From positions 124,001-188,000 of the forward strand of contig NZ_WKJD01000004.1 of the NCBI RefSeq assembly GCF_009674665.1: a stretch of DNA of 64,000 bases. Reading direction: 5' to 3'. Both the position numbers and the translations under genes were made by a program. The stretch is from Agromyces kandeliae. Lineage in GTDB: Bacteria; Actinomycetota; Actinomycetes; Actinomycetales; Microbacteriaceae. Shown one piece after another: positions 1 to 9,889 of this stretch (position 1 is the first letter of the stretch; each line of letters begins with the position of its first letter). Below the pieces are notes generated by a model, which worked only from the letters and a program-made list of their open reading frames with translations, did not search any database and was not told where the DNA came from.

Positions 1-1
1 C

Positions 2-1921
2 CGAGTCGACCTGTCGCTGCCCGCAGACGAGCACCCGCTGGGCTTCGGCTCGACCGTCGTCGTCGAGGGTCGGCTCGCGGAACTGCCGCCGTCCTCGCGC
101 GCGGCGTTCCGGCTGTCCGCATCGAGGATCCTCGACACCGGCCAAGCACCACCGTGGCTCGCGTGGACGCATCCGCTTCGCGAGGGGCTGGCCGAGGCAT
201 CCGCCCGGCTGGGCGGCGACGGCGGCGCCCTCGTGCCGGGTCTCGCGATCGGCGACACGTCGCGCGTCTCCGACGACCTGCGGGCCGCCATGACCACCGC
301 GTCGCTCACGCACCTGACGGCGGTGTCCGGTGCGAACTGCGCGATCATCACGGCCGCCGCATTCTGGGTCGCGGGGCTCGCCGGCCTCCCACGGGCAGGC
401 CGCGTGGTCGCGGCGCTCGTGGCGTTGACCGGCTTCGTCGCGCTCGTGACCCCGGAGGCCAGCGTCGTGCGGGCGTCCGCCATGGCGCTCGTCGTGCTCA
501 CGGCCTGCGCGACCGCGCGCGCCGCCGGCGGCATGCCGGCCCTCGGCCTCGCGGTCGTCGCGCTGCTCGCGCTCGATCCGTGGTACGCCGGCGACGCCGG
601 ATTCGCGCTCTCCGTGTGTGCCACGGCCGGACTCGTGCTGCTGTCCGGCCCGCTCGCGACCGTGCTCGCGAGGTGGGTTCCGCGGCCGCTCGCCACCGTC
701 GTGGCGATCCCGCTCGCCGCACAGCTCGCGTGCCAGCCGGTCCTCATCCTCCTCGAGCCGGTCATCCCGGTCTACGGCGTGCCGGCGAACCTCCTCGCCG
801 CGCCCGCCGCCCCGATCGCGACCATGGCCGGCCTGCTGGGCTGCCTCGTGCTGCCCGTGCTGCCGTCCGTGGGCCTCGCCGCCCTCCAGGTGGCCTGGGT
901 GCCCGCGGCGTGGATCGCGCTGCTCGCCCGCGGCGTCGAGCGCATGCCGTTCACCGGCGTGCCGTGGCCGCCCGATGTCGGCGGTGCGATGCTCGCGGCG
1001 GCCGCGATCGGTGCCGGTCTCGTCCTCGCGCTCGGAGCCGGTCGGCCCGTGACGCGCGCACGGAGGGCCCTGCGGCGCGCGGCCGCCGTCGCACTCTGCA
1101 TGAGCGTCGGCATTCCGCTCGGGCTCGCCACCGGCCCACCGATCCTCGCGAGCGCGTCGCGCCCGGCCGATTGGGACGTGTGGCAGTGCGACGTCGGACA
1201 GGGGGACGCGGTCCTCGTCCGCAGCGAGGACGCGGTGATGCTCGTCGACGCCGGGCCCGACCCCGACGCCCTCGCCGGATGCCTCGCCGTCGCCGGCGTC
1301 GATCGCATCCAGCTCCTCGTGCTCACCCACTGGGACGCGGACCACGTGACGGGCACCGCTGCGCTCGCGGGCAAGGTCGACGACGTGCTCCACGGGCCGC
1401 TCGACGGCACCCGTTCAGCGCGCGCGCTCGAGCCGCTCGTCGACGGCGGCGCGACGCACGCCGAGGTCGTCGCCGGGGCGCACGGAACGCTCGGCGCCGC
1501 CGCGTGGCGGGTCGTCTGGCCGCGCCCGGACGCGGCACCGGGGAACGACGCGAGCGTCGTGCTCCACCTGGTGACACCCGACTTCGGCGCCCTCTTCCTC
1601 GGCGACCTCGGACGGGAGGCGCAGGACGCGATGCGCCGCGCGACGGCGGTCGGCCGCGTCGACCTGGTGAAGGTCGCCCATCACGGCAGTGCCGACCAGA
1701 GCGCCGATCTCTACGGCGAGCTCGGGGCATCCGTCGGGCTGATCGGCGTCGGCGCCGAGAACGGGTACGGGCATCCGACGGCATCCCTGCTCGAGGCGCT
1801 CGACGGCGCAGCGACGGCGCCCGTGCGCAGCGATACGTCGGGGGCGGCGGCGCTGCGGGCCGTGCCCGGCGGGTTCGAACTCTGGATCGAGCGGGGCGTG
1901 GGTGTCGCGGGTGCTCCGTAG
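2..1921 (+). CDS. comEC: ComEC/Rec2 family competence protein, 5' end outside window
   Basis: This is the C-terminal 639 residues of a ComEC-like inner-membrane channel that passes single-stranded DNA during transformation. The frame is open from base 2, so the N-terminus lies outside the window. The first half is a hydrophobic multi-span competence domain. From about residue 390 comes a metallo-beta-lactamase-like domain: WQCDVGQGDAV, then THWDADH near residue 441 (the HxDxDH metal motif) and AHHGS near 559. Both metal motifs look intact, so a nuclease-type role is possible. The stop codon overlaps a TAGACT hexamer that may be the -10 of holA. Normal length and the comEC-holA pairing fit the usual actinobacterial order. 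Family assignment is firm; whether this organism is transformable cannot be judged here. Confidence 0.93.
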   Translation, partial: RVDLSLPADEHPLGFGSTVVVEGRLAELPPSSRAAFRLSASRILDTGQAPPWLAWTHPLREGLAEASARLGGDGGALVPGLAIGDTSRVSDDLRAAMTTASLTHLTAVSGANCAIITAAAFWVAGLAGLPRAGRVVAALVALTGFVALVTPEASVVRASAMALVVLTACATARAAGGMPALGLAVVALLALDPWYAGDAGFALSVCATAGLVLLSGPLATVLARWVPRPLATVVAIPLAAQLACQPVLILLEPVIPVYGVPANLLAAPAAPIATMAGLLGCLVLPVLPSVGLAALQVAWVPAAWIALLARGVERMPFTGVPWPPDVGGAMLAAAAIGAGLVLALGAGRPVTRARRALRRAAAVALCMSVGIPLGLATGPPILASASRPADWDVWQCDVGQGDAVLVRSEDAVMLVDAGPDPDALAGCLAVAGVDRIQLLVLTHWDADHVTGTAALAGKVDDVLHGPLDGTRSARALEPLVDGGATHAEVVAGAHGTLGAAAWRVVWPRPDAAPGNDASVVLHLVTPDFGALFLGDLGREAQDAMRRATAVGRVDLVKVAHHGSADQSADLYGELGASVGLIGVGAENGYGHPTASLLEALDGAATAPVRSDTSGAAALRAVPGGFELWIERGVGVAGAP

Positions 1922-1950
1922 ACTGGACCGGCACGAGGGAAGGGAGCGCC

Positions 1951-2967
1951 GTGGCGGCACGTCCGGGCACAGGCAGGTCGAAGACCGCGATCCCGCAGTT
2001 GGGGTGGAGCGAGGCTCGGCCGGCGCCGGTCGTCCTGGTCACTGGTGGCGAAGACGTGCTCGCCGAGCGCACGCTGACGATGCTGCGCGAAACGCTCCGC
2101 GCCGACGATCCGTCGCTCGAGGTCAGCGACCTCGAGGCCGACGGCTACACGCGCGGAACCCTGCTCACGCTCGCGAGCCCGTCGCTGTTCGGCGAGCCCC
2201 GGCTGATCCGGGTCACCGGCGTCGAGAAGTCGAGCGACGAGTTCCTGCTCGACGCACTGGAGTACCTCGCAGCCCCGGCCGAGGGCACCACGGTGGTGCT
2301 GCGCCACCGTGGGGGCAATCGCGGCAAGAAGCTGCTCGACGCGCTCCGTGCGGGCCAAGGCGGCGGCATCGAGGTCGTCTGCGCCGAGCTCAAGCGCGAC
2401 GCCGACAAGCAGGACTTCGCCGCGGCCGAGTTCCGACTCGCGGGGCGGCGTATCGCGCCCGCCGCGCTGCGCGCCCTCGTCGGCGCGTTCAGCGACGACC
2501 TCGGCGAACTCGCCGCGGCGTGCCGGCAGCTCATCGCCGACGCCACGGGCGACATCGACGAGGCCACCGTGCGCAGGTACTACGGCGGGCGCGTCGAGAC
2601 CAATGCGTTCGAGGTCGCCGATGCGGCCATCGCCGGCCGTCACGGAGATGCCCTCATCGCCCTGCGTCACGCGCTCGACTCGGGCGCCGACCCCGTGCCG
2701 ATCGTCGCGGCGTTCGCCATGAAGATCCGCACCATGGCCAAGGTCGCAGGGTCGCGCGGCGCGACCGCGTCGTCGCTGGGCCTGGCGCCGTGGCAGGTGG
2801 ACCGCGCACGTCGCGACCTCGGCGGCTGGAGCGACGAGGGCCTCGGCGTCGCCATCCAGGCGCTCGCCGCCGCCGATGCCGCGGTGAAGGGCGCCGAGCG
2901 CGATCCCGTCTTCGCGCTCGAGCGGCTCGTGGGCGTCATCGCCGCACGCGGGCGCGCCCTCGCCTGA
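1951..2967 (+). CDS. holA: DNA polymerase III subunit delta
   Basis: A 338-residue clamp-loader delta subunit, which opens the sliding clamp within the replicative polymerase. It starts at GTG 1951, behind the purine-rich Shine-Dalgarno sequence GAGGGAAGGGA at 1936-1946. The long frame upstream of that GTG is a shadow of comEC. The N-terminal AAA+-like domain begins VLVTGGEDVLAERTL and, as usual for delta, lacks a full Walker A. The middle and C-terminal helical parts carry AFEVADAAIAGR and ALRHALDSGADP, typical of HolA. It sits 29 nt after comEC, the common arrangement, and ends at a strong hairpin shared with convergent rpsT. Confidence 0.93.
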   Translation: MAARPGTGRSKTAIPQLGWSEARPAPVVLVTGGEDVLAERTLTMLRETLRADDPSLEVSDLEADGYTRGTLLTLASPSLFGEPRLIRVTGVEKSSDEFLLDALEYLAAPAEGTTVVLRHRGGNRGKKLLDALRAGQGGGIEVVCAELKRDADKQDFAAAEFRLAGRRIAPAALRALVGAFSDDLGELAAACRQLIADATGDIDEATVRRYYGGRVETNAFEVADAAIAGRHGDALIALRHALDSGADPVPIVAAFAMKIRTMAKVAGSRGATASSLGLAPWQVDRARRDLGGWSDEGLGVAIQALAAADAAVKGAERDPVFALERLVGVIAARGRALA

Positions 2968-2995
2968 GTCCCGGCCGGCACCGCGCCAGGAACGA

Positions 2996-3029
2996 CGAAG
3001 GCCCCGCACCTGTCGGTGCGGGGCCTTCG
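2996..3029. terminator. Bidirectional intrinsic terminator between holA and rpsT
   Basis: A perfect 15-bp stem (2996-3010 with 3015-3029) closes on a TGTC tetraloop. It lies 28 nt past the holA stop and 13 nt past the rpsT stop on the other strand. Because the two genes converge, it can end both transcripts. The outer CGAAG/CTTCG pairs give a short T-containing tail on each strand. Confidence 0.85.
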
Positions 3030-3042
3030 AACGACACTCGGA

Positions 3043-3303
3043 TCAGAGCGCGGCGACCTGCTTCGCGATGGCCGACTTGCGGTTCGCGGCCTGGTTCTTG
3101 TGGATCACGCCCTTGCTCACGGCCTTGTCGAGCTTGCGGGTCGCGACGCGGAGGGCGGCGGTGGCCTTCTCCTTGTCACCCTCGGCGACGGCCTTGCGGG
3201 TGGCGGTGATGACGGTCTTGAGCTCGCTCTTCACGGCCTTGTTGCGCTCCTGCGCCTTCAGGTTGGTGCGGATGCGCTTGATCTGCGACTTGATGTTTGC
3301 CAC
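3043..3303 (-). CDS. rpsT: 30S ribosomal protein S20
   Basis: An 86-residue basic protein of the small ribosomal subunit that binds 16S rRNA. The start is GTG at 3303, giving [18 protein letters not shown], which matches the canonical S20 N-terminus; the longer in-frame extension upstream is not S20-like. The protein is rich in Lys and Arg and ends [11 protein letters not shown] as expected. It is monocistronic and converges on holA. A plausible promoter lies about 110 nt upstream (3412-3441), giving a leader of roughly 100 nt, long for this genome and compatible with the post-transcriptional feedback known for S20 elsewhere; that last point is inference. Confidence 0.96.
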   Translation of the reverse strand: MANIKSQIKRIRTNLKAQERNKAVKSELKTVITATRKAVAEGDKEKATAALRVATRKLDKAVSKGVIHKNQAANRKSAIAKQVAAL

Positions 3304-3411
3304 GTGGTTCGTCTTTCGTGTGTTCTGCGGGTACCGGAGTTGCCGCAATCGGTAGAGGGGCCGTCGCGGCGCATCGTGCGGGGGTGGGACCCACACGCAA
3401 GCCAACAGGCA

Positions 3412-3441
3412 ACGATACCAGCAACGCCGGTGCGGTACCAA
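3412..3441 (-). promoter_or_regulatory. Candidate rpsT promoter
   Basis: On the minus strand TTGGTA (3436-3441) and TATCGT (3412-3417) are separated by 18 nt, and the -10 is preceded by TGG, an extended-10-like context. Transcription would start near 3405, leaving about 100 nt before the rpsT GTG. This is a motif match only. Confidence 0.5.
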
Positions 3442-3465
3442 AGCGAACCGGGCCGGCACCGTCGG

Positions 3466-4215
3466 TCACCGGGTCGCGGCCGCCCGGCGTCGCACCTCCC
3501 GGAACTCGAGTTCGGCCACGGCGCCGAGCACGGCCGCCGTGAACTCCTCGGGGCGGGCGAGGCTGACGAGATGGGTGGCTCCCTCGATGTGCACGAGCCG
3601 ACCGTCGGCGGCGGCGCGGAGCATCCGTCGTTCCTCGAACCGGAAGTGGTCGTAGCGCCCGTTGACGAACCAGACGGGCACCTCGATCGCGGCGATCGAG
3701 GCCTCGAGGTCGAGTTCGCCGATCGCGCCGATGGCCGGACGCATGACGTCGAGCGCGACCCCGCCCGCGATGATGTCGTCGACGGCGGCGGGAGAGAGGA
3801 AGAGGCGCGCCATCCGGTCGTTGAGGGCGCGGCCCTGATCGGGCAGCCGGCCGATCGCGTCGGCGAGACGCAGGTAGCCGTGCAGCCCCGGGCCGCGCGG
3901 GCGGGTGCCGCACGAGGCGGCGACGAGTCCCTCGAGGCCGTGCGGATGCCGCGCCGCGAACTCGATCGACAGGTACCCGCCGAGGCTCAGGCCCACGAGC
4001 AGTCGCGGCACGCCGGGGATCGGGTCGCCGATCGCGTCGCGGATGGTGTCGAGCGCACCGGCGAGCGTGAACGGCTCGCCGAGCCTCGAGCCGTGCCCGG
4101 GAAGGTCGACGGGCACCGCTTCGAGGTCGTGCCGTTCGAGCCGCAGCACCTGTCCGCGCCACATCGTGGCCGACGTCCGGATGCCGTGGACGAGGACGAC
4201 GCGGGCTCGCGGCAT
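3466..4215 (-). CDS. Alpha/beta-fold hydrolase
   Basis: A 249-residue cytosolic serine hydrolase of the alpha/beta family; its substrate is unknown. VVLVHGIRTSATMW at the N-terminus supplies the HG oxyanion motif. The nucleophile elbow is GLSLGG near residue 95. Likely acid and base are the Asp in VNGRYDHF and the His in GATHLVSL near the C-terminus. All triad positions look intact. It starts 3 nt after the response-regulator stop at 4219, so it is the third gene of a kinase-regulator-hydrolase operon. That placement suggests a function in the response sensed by the kinase, possibly lipid or ester metabolism; this is inference from position. Confidence 0.85.
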   Translation of the reverse strand: MPRARVVLVHGIRTSATMWRGQVLRLERHDLEAVPVDLPGHGSRLGEPFTLAGALDTIRDAIGDPIPGVPRLLVGLSLGGYLSIEFAARHPHGLEGLVAASCGTRPRGPGLHGYLRLADAIGRLPDQGRALNDRMARLFLSPAAVDDIIAGGVALDVMRPAIGAIGELDLEASIAAIEVPVWFVNGRYDHFRFEERRMLRAAADGRLVHIEGATHLVSLARPEEFTAAVLGAVAELEFREVRRRAAATR

Positions 4216-4218
4216 CGC

Positions 4219-4845
4219 TCAGCCCGCCCGGATCGCCCCGAGCTCGCGGGCGCGCGCGACCGCCGCGGTGCGGGATCCGACGCCGAGCTTGGTGAAGATG
4301 TGGACGAGGTGCGACTTCACCGTCGCCTCGCTGAGGAAGAGCGCCTGGCCGATCTCCCGGTTGGTGCGTCCCGCGGCGACGAGCGCGAGCACCTCGGCCT
4401 CGCGCACCGTGAGGCGCTGGTCGCCGGCCCGCTGCGACTCGTCGAGGCGGGACGCGACGGTCGGGGCGAGCGCGGACTCGCCGGCCGCGGCGGCGCGGAT
4501 CGCCGCGACGAGCTCGCCGGGCGGGGCGTCCTTCAGCAGGTACCCGCTCGCCCCGGCCTCGATGGCACCGAGGATGTCGGCATCGGTGTCGTAGTTCGTG
4601 AGGACCAGCACGCGCGGCGCGTTCGGCATCGAGCGGATCCGGCGGGTCGCGTCGACGCCCTGGAGTGCGCCCGGGAACTGCAGGTCCATCAGGACCAGGT
4701 CGATCCCGGGCGCCTCGGCGAGCCGGACCGCCTCCTCGGCGCTCGCGGCCTCGCCCACGACGTGGAGGTCGTCCTCGGCCTCGAGGAGCGCGCGCATGCC
4801 GGCCCGAACCACGGGGTGGTCGTCGCTGAGCAGGAGCCCGATCAT
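4219..4845 (-). CDS. NarL/LuxR-family response regulator
   Basis: A 208-residue two-component response regulator. The receiver domain (about residues 1-120) has the acidic pair SDDHP, the phosphoacceptor Asp in LVLMDLQFP near residue 54, and the Lys in YLLKDA. The C-terminal LuxR-type helix-turn-helix (about 145-205) has [21 protein letters not shown] and [18 protein letters not shown]. The ATG at 4845 overlaps the kinase TGA by four bases (ATGA), so the two are translationally coupled. It should be phosphorylated by the adjacent kinase and act as a transcription factor. The target genes are unknown; the operon's own hydrolase is the obvious first candidate. Confidence 0.92.
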   Translation of the reverse strand: MIGLLLSDDHPVVRAGMRALLEAEDDLHVVGEAASAEEAVRLAEAPGIDLVLMDLQFPGALQGVDATRRIRSMPNAPRVLVLTNYDTDADILGAIEAGASGYLLKDAPPGELVAAIRAAAAGESALAPTVASRLDESQRAGDQRLTVREAEVLALVAAGRTNREIGQALFLSEATVKSHLVHIFTKLGVGSRTAAVARARELGAIRAG

Positions 4846-6068
4846 GCCCGGACCACCGGGATCCGCACCGAGAGCGCCGTGCCGCCCCCGGGCGTCGACT
4901 CGACGTCGACCGTGCCGCCGAGGCTCTCGGCGCGGCGCCGGATGGCGCGGAGCCCGAACGACGGCGCCGACTCGTCGGCGCTCCCGAGGATCGACGGGTC
5001 GAAGCCGATCCCGTCGTCGACGACGTCGAGCGCGACCTCGTCGCCGAGGTAGCTGAGGGTGAGTTCGGCGCGCGCCGCGTCGGCGTGCTTGACGACGTTG
5101 GACAGCGAACCCTGCGCGAGCCGCAGGAGCGTGGCCTCGATCGACATGGGGAGCGGGACCGGGTCGCCGCTCAGGGAGAAGGCGATGCGCGTGCGCGTGC
5201 CGGCCTGGCGCGCCTGCTCGTTCGTGGCGTCCGCGAGGCGCCGCAGAGCTCCCGGCAGGGTCTGCTCGTCGAGCGCCGGCGGCGTGAGCTCGCGGATGAA
5301 TCGGCGCGTCTCCTGGAGGTTCTCGGCCGCCGTCTCCCGCGCGAGGCGGAGCTTGTCGCGCGTGCCCGTGTCGGCGACGTCGCGCTCGGCGGCGTGGAGG
5401 AGCATCTGGATGCTCGACAGCCCCTGGGCGACGGTGTCGTGGATCTCGCGGGCGATGCGCTCGCGCTCCGCGAGTGTGCCGGCCTCGCGGCTGGCGGCGG
5501 CGAGTTCCTCGCGCGTGGCGAGCAGGTCGAGGATGAGCGATTGCCGTTCGCGCGTCTCGACCGCCATCGCCCGGTAGCCGAGGCCGATGATGACCGCGAC
5601 GCCCGCCGAGATGAGCGGTCCGAGCACGCTGCCGACCTCGAACCCGAGCTGCGAGGTGGAACTCCACACGCTGAGGACGAAGGTGACGCCGACGAGCGGC
5701 ACCGCCCACCGCGCGGGGAGCACGTGCAGCTCGAGGAAGAACAGCGGGAACGCCAGGAACGCCGCGTCCGGGGTCAGCGCGCTGAGCCCCAGCCAGAGTC
5801 CCAGCAGCATGACGAGCCAGGCCGCGCGCATCCACGGCGTCACGACCTGGTGCGCGGTGACCACGCCGACGAGGTACGCGCCGATGAAGGCGATCGAGAG
5901 GATCGAGATCGCGACGAGCTGCTCGCCGCCGGAGAGCACCGCGCGCGCGAGGACGAACAACGTGAGGCCGACCACGAGGACGTGGAGTCCGACCCGCAAC
6001 GAGACGAACACGGGGCGCAGTGCGGACGGCTGCACCCGTCCGACGAGTGGGGCATCGAGCACGGTCAT
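4842..6068 (-). CDS. Membrane sensor histidine kinase (HisKA_3 type, MacS-like)
   Basis: A 408-residue sensor kinase. The N-terminal half has about five or six hydrophobic segments with only short loops, so sensing is probably within or at the membrane. The HisKA_3 dimerisation motif is [17 protein letters not shown] with phospho-His at about residue 210, followed by a HATPase domain with NVVKHADAA (N box), DDGIGFDP and [12 protein letters not shown] chose the ATG at 6068 because the longer frame upstream reads as a lepA shadow, and because a TACGCT hexamer lies just upstream on this strand. The layout resembles actinobacterial MacS-type kinases. It is divergent from lepA, whose start is only 79 nt away. 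Confidence 0.87.
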   Translation of the reverse strand: MTVLDAPLVGRVQPSALRPVFVSLRVGLHVLVVGLTLFVLARAVLSGGEQLVAISILSIAFIGAYLVGVVTAHQVVTPWMRAAWLVMLLGLWLGLSALTPDAAFLAFPLFFLELHVLPARWAVPLVGVTFVLSVWSSTSQLGFEVGSVLGPLISAGVAVIIGLGYRAMAVETRERQSLILDLLATREELAAASREAGTLAERERIAREIHDTVAQGLSSIQMLLHAAERDVADTGTRDKLRLARETAAENLQETRRFIRELTPPALDEQTLPGALRRLADATNEQARQAGTRTRIAFSLSGDPVPLPMSIEATLLRLAQGSLSNVVKHADAARAELTLSYLGDEVALDVVDDGIGFDPSILGSADESAPSFGLRAIRRRAESLGGTVDVESTPGGGTALSVRIPVVRA

Positions 6069-6134
6069 GGTGCGATTCAGCGTAGTCCGGGGCCCCTCGG
6101 GCGGCATCCGTCGAAAGTGGGATCGCCCGCATGG

Positions 6135-6140
6135 GAGAAT
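6135..6140 (+). promoter_or_regulatory. -10-like hexamer of lepA (leaderless start)
   Basis: GAGAAT ends 7 nt before the lepA ATG. The same string, within GGGAGAATCG, recurs just before recO and dusB. At that distance transcription would start at or next to the start codon. Confidence 0.5.
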
Positions 6141-6147
6141 CGACGGG

Positions 6148-8004
6148 ATGTCTCCGAGAGCCGCTGCCCCACCGGTGCCCGCCGCCACCGATCCCGCGCT
6201 GATCCGCAACTTCTGCATCATCGCGCACATCGACCACGGCAAGTCGACGCTCGCCGACCGCATGCTGCAGATCACCGGCGTGGTCGCCGACCGCGACATG
6301 CGCGCCCAGTACCTGGACCGCATGGACATCGAGCGCGAGCGCGGCATCACGATCAAGAGCCAGGCCGTGCGGATGCCGTGGGAGCTCGCGGGCACGGGCT
6401 ACGCCCTGAACATGATCGACACCCCCGGGCACGTCGACTTCAGCTACGAGGTGTCGCGCTCCCTCGCGGCGTGCGAGGGCGCGATCCTCCTGGTGGATGC
6501 CGCGCAGGGCATCGAGGCGCAGACGCTGGCGAACCTCTACCTCGCACTCGAGAACGACCTCGAGATCATCCCCGTGCTCAACAAGATCGACCTGCCCGCG
6601 GCCGAGCCCGAGAAGTACGCGCGCGAGCTCGCCGACCTGATCGGCGGTTCGCCCGACGACGTGCTGCGGGTCTCCGGCAAGACCGGCATGGGCGTCGAGG
6701 ACCTGCTCGACCGGGTCGTCGAGCGCATCCCCGCGCCGACGGGCGATGCGGATGCCCCGGCGCGGGCGATGATCTTCGACTCGGTGTACGACAGCTACCG
6801 CGGCGTGGTCACCTACGTCCGGATGGTCGACGGCCAGCTGAACCCGCGCGAGCGCATCCAGATGATGTCGACGCGCGCCACGCACGAGATCCTCGAGATC
6901 GGGGTGAGCGCGCCCGAGCCGACGCCCACGAAGGGCCTCGGCGTCGGCGAGGTCGGCTACCTCATCACCGGGGTGAAGGACGTCCGCCAGTCGAAGGTGG
7001 GCGACACCGTGACGACCGCCGTCAAGGCGGCGGCCGAGCCGCTCGCCGGGTACACGGAGCCGCTGCCGATGGTCTTCTCCGGCCTGTATCCGATCGACGG
7101 CAGCGACTACCCCGAGCTCCGCGAGGCGCTCGACAAGCTGAAGCTCTCGGACGCCGCGCTCGTCTACGAGCCCGAGACGTCCGTCGCGCTCGGGTTCGGC
7201 TTCCGCTGCGGGTTCCTGGGCCTGCTCCACCTCGAGATCGTCACCGAGCGACTCCGCCGCGAGTTCGACCTCGACATCATCGCGACCGCGCCGTCCGTGG
7301 TCTACGAGGTGACCACGGAGGACAAGAAGACCGTTACGGTGACGAACCCGAGCGAGTTCCCCACCGGCGGCAAGATCGCCGAGGTGCGCGAACCCATCGT
7401 GAAGGCCGCCATCCTGGCGCCGAAGGACTACGTCGGCACGATCATGGAACTCTGCCAGTCGCGTCGCGGCACGCTCCTCGGCATGGAGTACCTCGGCGAG
7501 GACCGCGTCGAGATCCGGTACCACATGCCGCTCGGCGAGATCGTCTTCGACTTCTTCGACAACCTGAAGTCGAAGACCGCCGGGTACGCTTCGCTCGACT
7601 ACGAGCCCGCGGGCGACCAGGCCGCCGACCTGGTGAAGGTCGACATCCTGCTGCAGGGCGAGCAGGTCGACGCCTTCAGCGCGATCGTGCACCGCGACAA
7701 GGCCTACGCGTACGGCGTGCTGATGACGGGCCGCCTGCGCGAGCTCATCCCGAGGCAGCAGTTCGAGGTGCCCATCCAGGCGGCGATCGGGGCGCGCATC
7801 ATCGCGCGCGAGTCGATCCGGGCCATCCGCAAGGACGTGCTCGCGAAGTGCTACGGCGGTGACATCACCCGCAAGCGCAAGCTCCTCGAGAAGCAGAAGG
7901 AGGGCAAGAAGCGCATGAAGATGGTCGGCCGCGTCGAGGTGCCCCAGGAGGCGTTCATCGCCGCCCTGAGCGGGGACACCGAGAAGAAGGACGCCAAGAA
8001 GTAG
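6148..8004 (+). CDS. lepA: Translation elongation factor 4 (EF-4/LepA)
   Basis: A 618-residue ribosome-associated GTPase that can back-translocate ribosomes and helps initiation or assembly. The GTPase motifs are all present: [10 protein letters not shown] (G1), RGITIKSQ (G2 region), DTPGHVDF (G3) and NKIDLP (G4). EF-4 domains follow, and the C-terminal domain ends in a Lys-rich tail ([17 protein letters not shown]), as in all LepA. The length is typical. ATG 6148 gives [21 protein letters not shown], a usual actinobacterial N-terminal extension; the frame upstream is the kinase shadow. The start sits 7 nt after a GAGAAT hexamer, so the mRNA may be leaderless. The next gene begins 8 nt downstream. 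Confidence 0.97.
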   Translation: MSPRAAAPPVPAATDPALIRNFCIIAHIDHGKSTLADRMLQITGVVADRDMRAQYLDRMDIERERGITIKSQAVRMPWELAGTGYALNMIDTPGHVDFSYEVSRSLAACEGAILLVDAAQGIEAQTLANLYLALENDLEIIPVLNKIDLPAAEPEKYARELADLIGGSPDDVLRVSGKTGMGVEDLLDRVVERIPAPTGDADAPARAMIFDSVYDSYRGVVTYVRMVDGQLNPRERIQMMSTRATHEILEIGVSAPEPTPTKGLGVGEVGYLITGVKDVRQSKVGDTVTTAVKAAAEPLAGYTEPLPMVFSGLYPIDGSDYPELREALDKLKLSDAALVYEPETSVALGFGFRCGFLGLLHLEIVTERLRREFDLDIIATAPSVVYEVTTEDKKTVTVTNPSEFPTGGKIAEVREPIVKAAILAPKDYVGTIMELCQSRRGTLLGMEYLGEDRVEIRYHMPLGEIVFDFFDNLKSKTAGYASLDYEPAGDQAADLVKVDILLQGEQVDAFSAIVHRDKAYAYGVLMTGRLRELIPRQQFEVPIQAAIGARIIARESIRAIRKDVLAKCYGGDITRKRKLLEKQKEGKKRMKMVGRVEVPQEAFIAALSGDTEKKDAKK

Positions 8005-8012
8005 GGGGAGCG

Positions 8013-8663
8013 ATGACCCGGCGAAGCACGTTCACCGACCAGTCCGTCACCTATGGCGCGATCGGCGCGACGCTCGACCCCGACCTGCTGCGCTACCCGC
8101 CGGCGGGACTCACGCCCTCCGAGGACTCGGTGCGGCTGGGTTCCGGCCGCGAGCGCTTCGAGGCCTCGGCCGAGTCGCTCATGACGTGGGGCATCCAGCA
8201 GGGCGCCGGCTTCACGGTGCTGGACGCCTCGCCCGGCACGGGCGCGCAGTACACGGGCATCGCGTACGACGAGTCGGGCGCGCCGCTCGCCGAGCAGCCC
8301 GCAGCGCGCGTCGAGCAGCGTTTCGGCCCCGACGGCACGCCCTACATCAGCGCCGGGATGACCGCCACGCTCAAGCGTCGCGGCCGGTTCCGCTCGCACT
8401 CGACCCCGGTCCTCGTCGTGTACGTCGTCGACGAGCCGAACCGCATGGGGTTCGCCTACGGGACCACCGGAGACGCCTCGGAGAACGGCGAGGAGTCGTT
8501 CATCCTCGAGCACCGTGACGACGACTCCGTCTGGCTGACGATCCGCTCGGCGTTCGAGCCGAACGGCGGCCTGCGGCGCGTCTTCGGACCGCTCGTGCGG
8601 CGGCGGCGACGGGAGCTCACCAAGCGCGAGCTCCGTGCGCTGCATCCCGCCTTCCCCGTCTGA
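8013..8663 (+). CDS. DUF1990 family protein
   Basis: A 216-residue soluble protein of unknown biochemical function. It shows features I associate with DUF1990: a start-proximal [17 protein letters not shown], then [25 protein letters not shown], and a C-terminal basic segment [18 protein letters not shown]. No signal peptide or membrane segment is visible. Start ATG 8013 has GGGGGAG just upstream. It lies between lepA and hemW, 8 nt after the first and overlapping the second (TGATG), so all three are probably co-transcribed. No catalytic motif can be named. Confidence 0.75.
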   Translation: MTRRSTFTDQSVTYGAIGATLDPDLLRYPPAGLTPSEDSVRLGSGRERFEASAESLMTWGIQQGAGFTVLDASPGTGAQYTGIAYDESGAPLAEQPAARVEQRFGPDGTPYISAGMTATLKRRGRFRSHSTPVLVVYVVDEPNRMGFAYGTTGDASENGEESFILEHRDDDSVWLTIRSAFEPNGGLRRVFGPLVRRRRRELTKRELRALHPAFPV

Positions 8664-9889
8664 TGGCGGGGTCGCTCCCGATCGCCGATCCGGCCCCGGC
8701 CGACGGCCTGCTCCCTGCCGGCGCGTTCACGTATGCCGCGTCCCGCGCGTTCGGCGTGTACCTGCACGTGCCGTTCTGCCGAGTGCGGTGCGGGTACTGC
8801 GACTTCAACACGTACACGGCGGGTGAGCTGCGCGGCGCCCGTCAGGAGGACTTCGCCGACCAGGCCGCCGCCGAGGTGGGATTCGCGCGCGACGTGCTCG
8901 CGGCGTCCGGTGCCCCGGGCCGCCCGGCGTCCACGGTGTTCTTCGGCGGCGGGACGCCGACGCTGCTGCCCGCCGGCGACCTCGTGCGGATGCTCGGTGC
9001 GGTGCGCGACGCGTTCGGCCTCGCGGACGGCGCCGAGGTGACGACCGAGGCGAACCCCGACTCGGTCGACGCCGACGACCTGCGCCGCCTCGCGGACGGC
9101 GGATTCACCCGGGTGTCGTTCGGCATGCAGTCGGCGGTGCCGCACGTGCTCGCCGCGCTCGACCGGACCCACGACCCGGCGCGGGTCCCGCTCGTCGTGC
9201 GGTGGGCGCGCGAGGCAGGGCTGGACGTCAGCCTCGACCTGATCTACGGCACGCCGGGGGAGTCGCTCGCCGACTGGCTCGCCAGCCTCGCGGCCGTTCT
9301 GGCCGAGCGCCCCGATCACGTGAGCGCGTACGCGCTCATCGTCGAGGACGGCACCAAGCTCGCCCGGCGGATCCGCCGCGGCGAACTGGCGGCCGTCGAC
9401 GACGACCTCGCGGCCGACATGTACGAGGTCGCCGACGAGCTGCTGGGAGCGGCCGGCTACGAGTGGTACGAGGTCTCGAACTGGGCGACGGACGCCGCGC
9501 ACCGGTCGCGGCACAACCTCGGGTACTGGCGGGGCGACGACTGGTGGGGCGTCGGTCCGGGTGCGCACAGCCACGTGGGCGGCGTGCGGTGGTGGAACGC
9601 GAAGCACCCCGCGGCCTACGCCGAGCGACTGGCCGCGGGCGTCTCGCCGGCGGTCGGCCGCGAGACGCTCGATCACGCGACCCGCGAGACCGAGCGCGTG
9701 CTCCTCGCGACGCGCATCCGGGAGGGCGTCGAGGTGTCGACCCTGCACGCGGGCGGTCGGCACGCGGTGGCCGGCCTCATCGCAGACGGGCTCGTGGACG
9801 CGCGAACCGCCCTCGCCGGGCGGCTCACGCTGACCCGACGAGGGCGGCTGCTGGCGGACGCCGTCGTGCGGCGCCTGCTCGAGGACTAG
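8663..9889 (+). CDS. hemW: Heme chaperone HemW (radical SAM)
   Basis: A 408-residue radical-SAM protein of the HemN/HemW group. It was long annotated as oxygen-independent coproporphyrinogen III oxidase, but HemW members act in heme trafficking. The cluster motif is CRVRCGYCDF (CxxxCxxC) near residue 35 in the context GVYLHVPFC. The SAM-binding FFGGGTPTLL and the HemW-like LDLIYGTPGES and YEVSNWA follow. The C-terminal domain is the HemN type. The ATG overlaps the previous stop (TGATG). Its own TAG stop forms a CTAG palindrome shared with the stop of the convergent gene. The lepA-hemW-hrcA-dnaJ order is classic. Confidence 0.92.
   Translation: MAGSLPIADPAPADGLLPAGAFTYAASRAFGVYLHVPFCRVRCGYCDFNTYTAGELRGARQEDFADQAAAEVGFARDVLAASGAPGRPASTVFFGGGTPTLLPAGDLVRMLGAVRDAFGLADGAEVTTEANPDSVDADDLRRLADGGFTRVSFGMQSAVPHVLAALDRTHDPARVPLVVRWAREAGLDVSLDLIYGTPGESLADWLASLAAVLAERPDHVSAYALIVEDGTKLARRIRRGELAAVDDDLAADMYEVADELLGAAGYEWYEVSNWATDAAHRSRHNLGYWRGDDWWGVGPGAHSHVGGVRWWNAKHPAAYAERLAAGVSPAVGRETLDHATRETERVLLATRIREGVEVSTLHAGGRHAVAGLIADGLVDARTALAGRLTLTRRGRLLADAVVRRLLED

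Noticed and set aside
154..1950. N-terminal extension of holA to 937 residues
   Set aside because: The extension lies in a different frame over comEC and is Arg-rich shadow. GTG 1951 with a good Shine-Dalgarno sequence starts the true protein.
4219..7692. 1157-codon minus-strand frame suggesting a kinase-regulator fusion
   Set aside because: Only the last 208 codons (4219-4845) are real, a response regulator with its own ATG coupled to the kinase stop in another frame. The rest is antisense to lepA.
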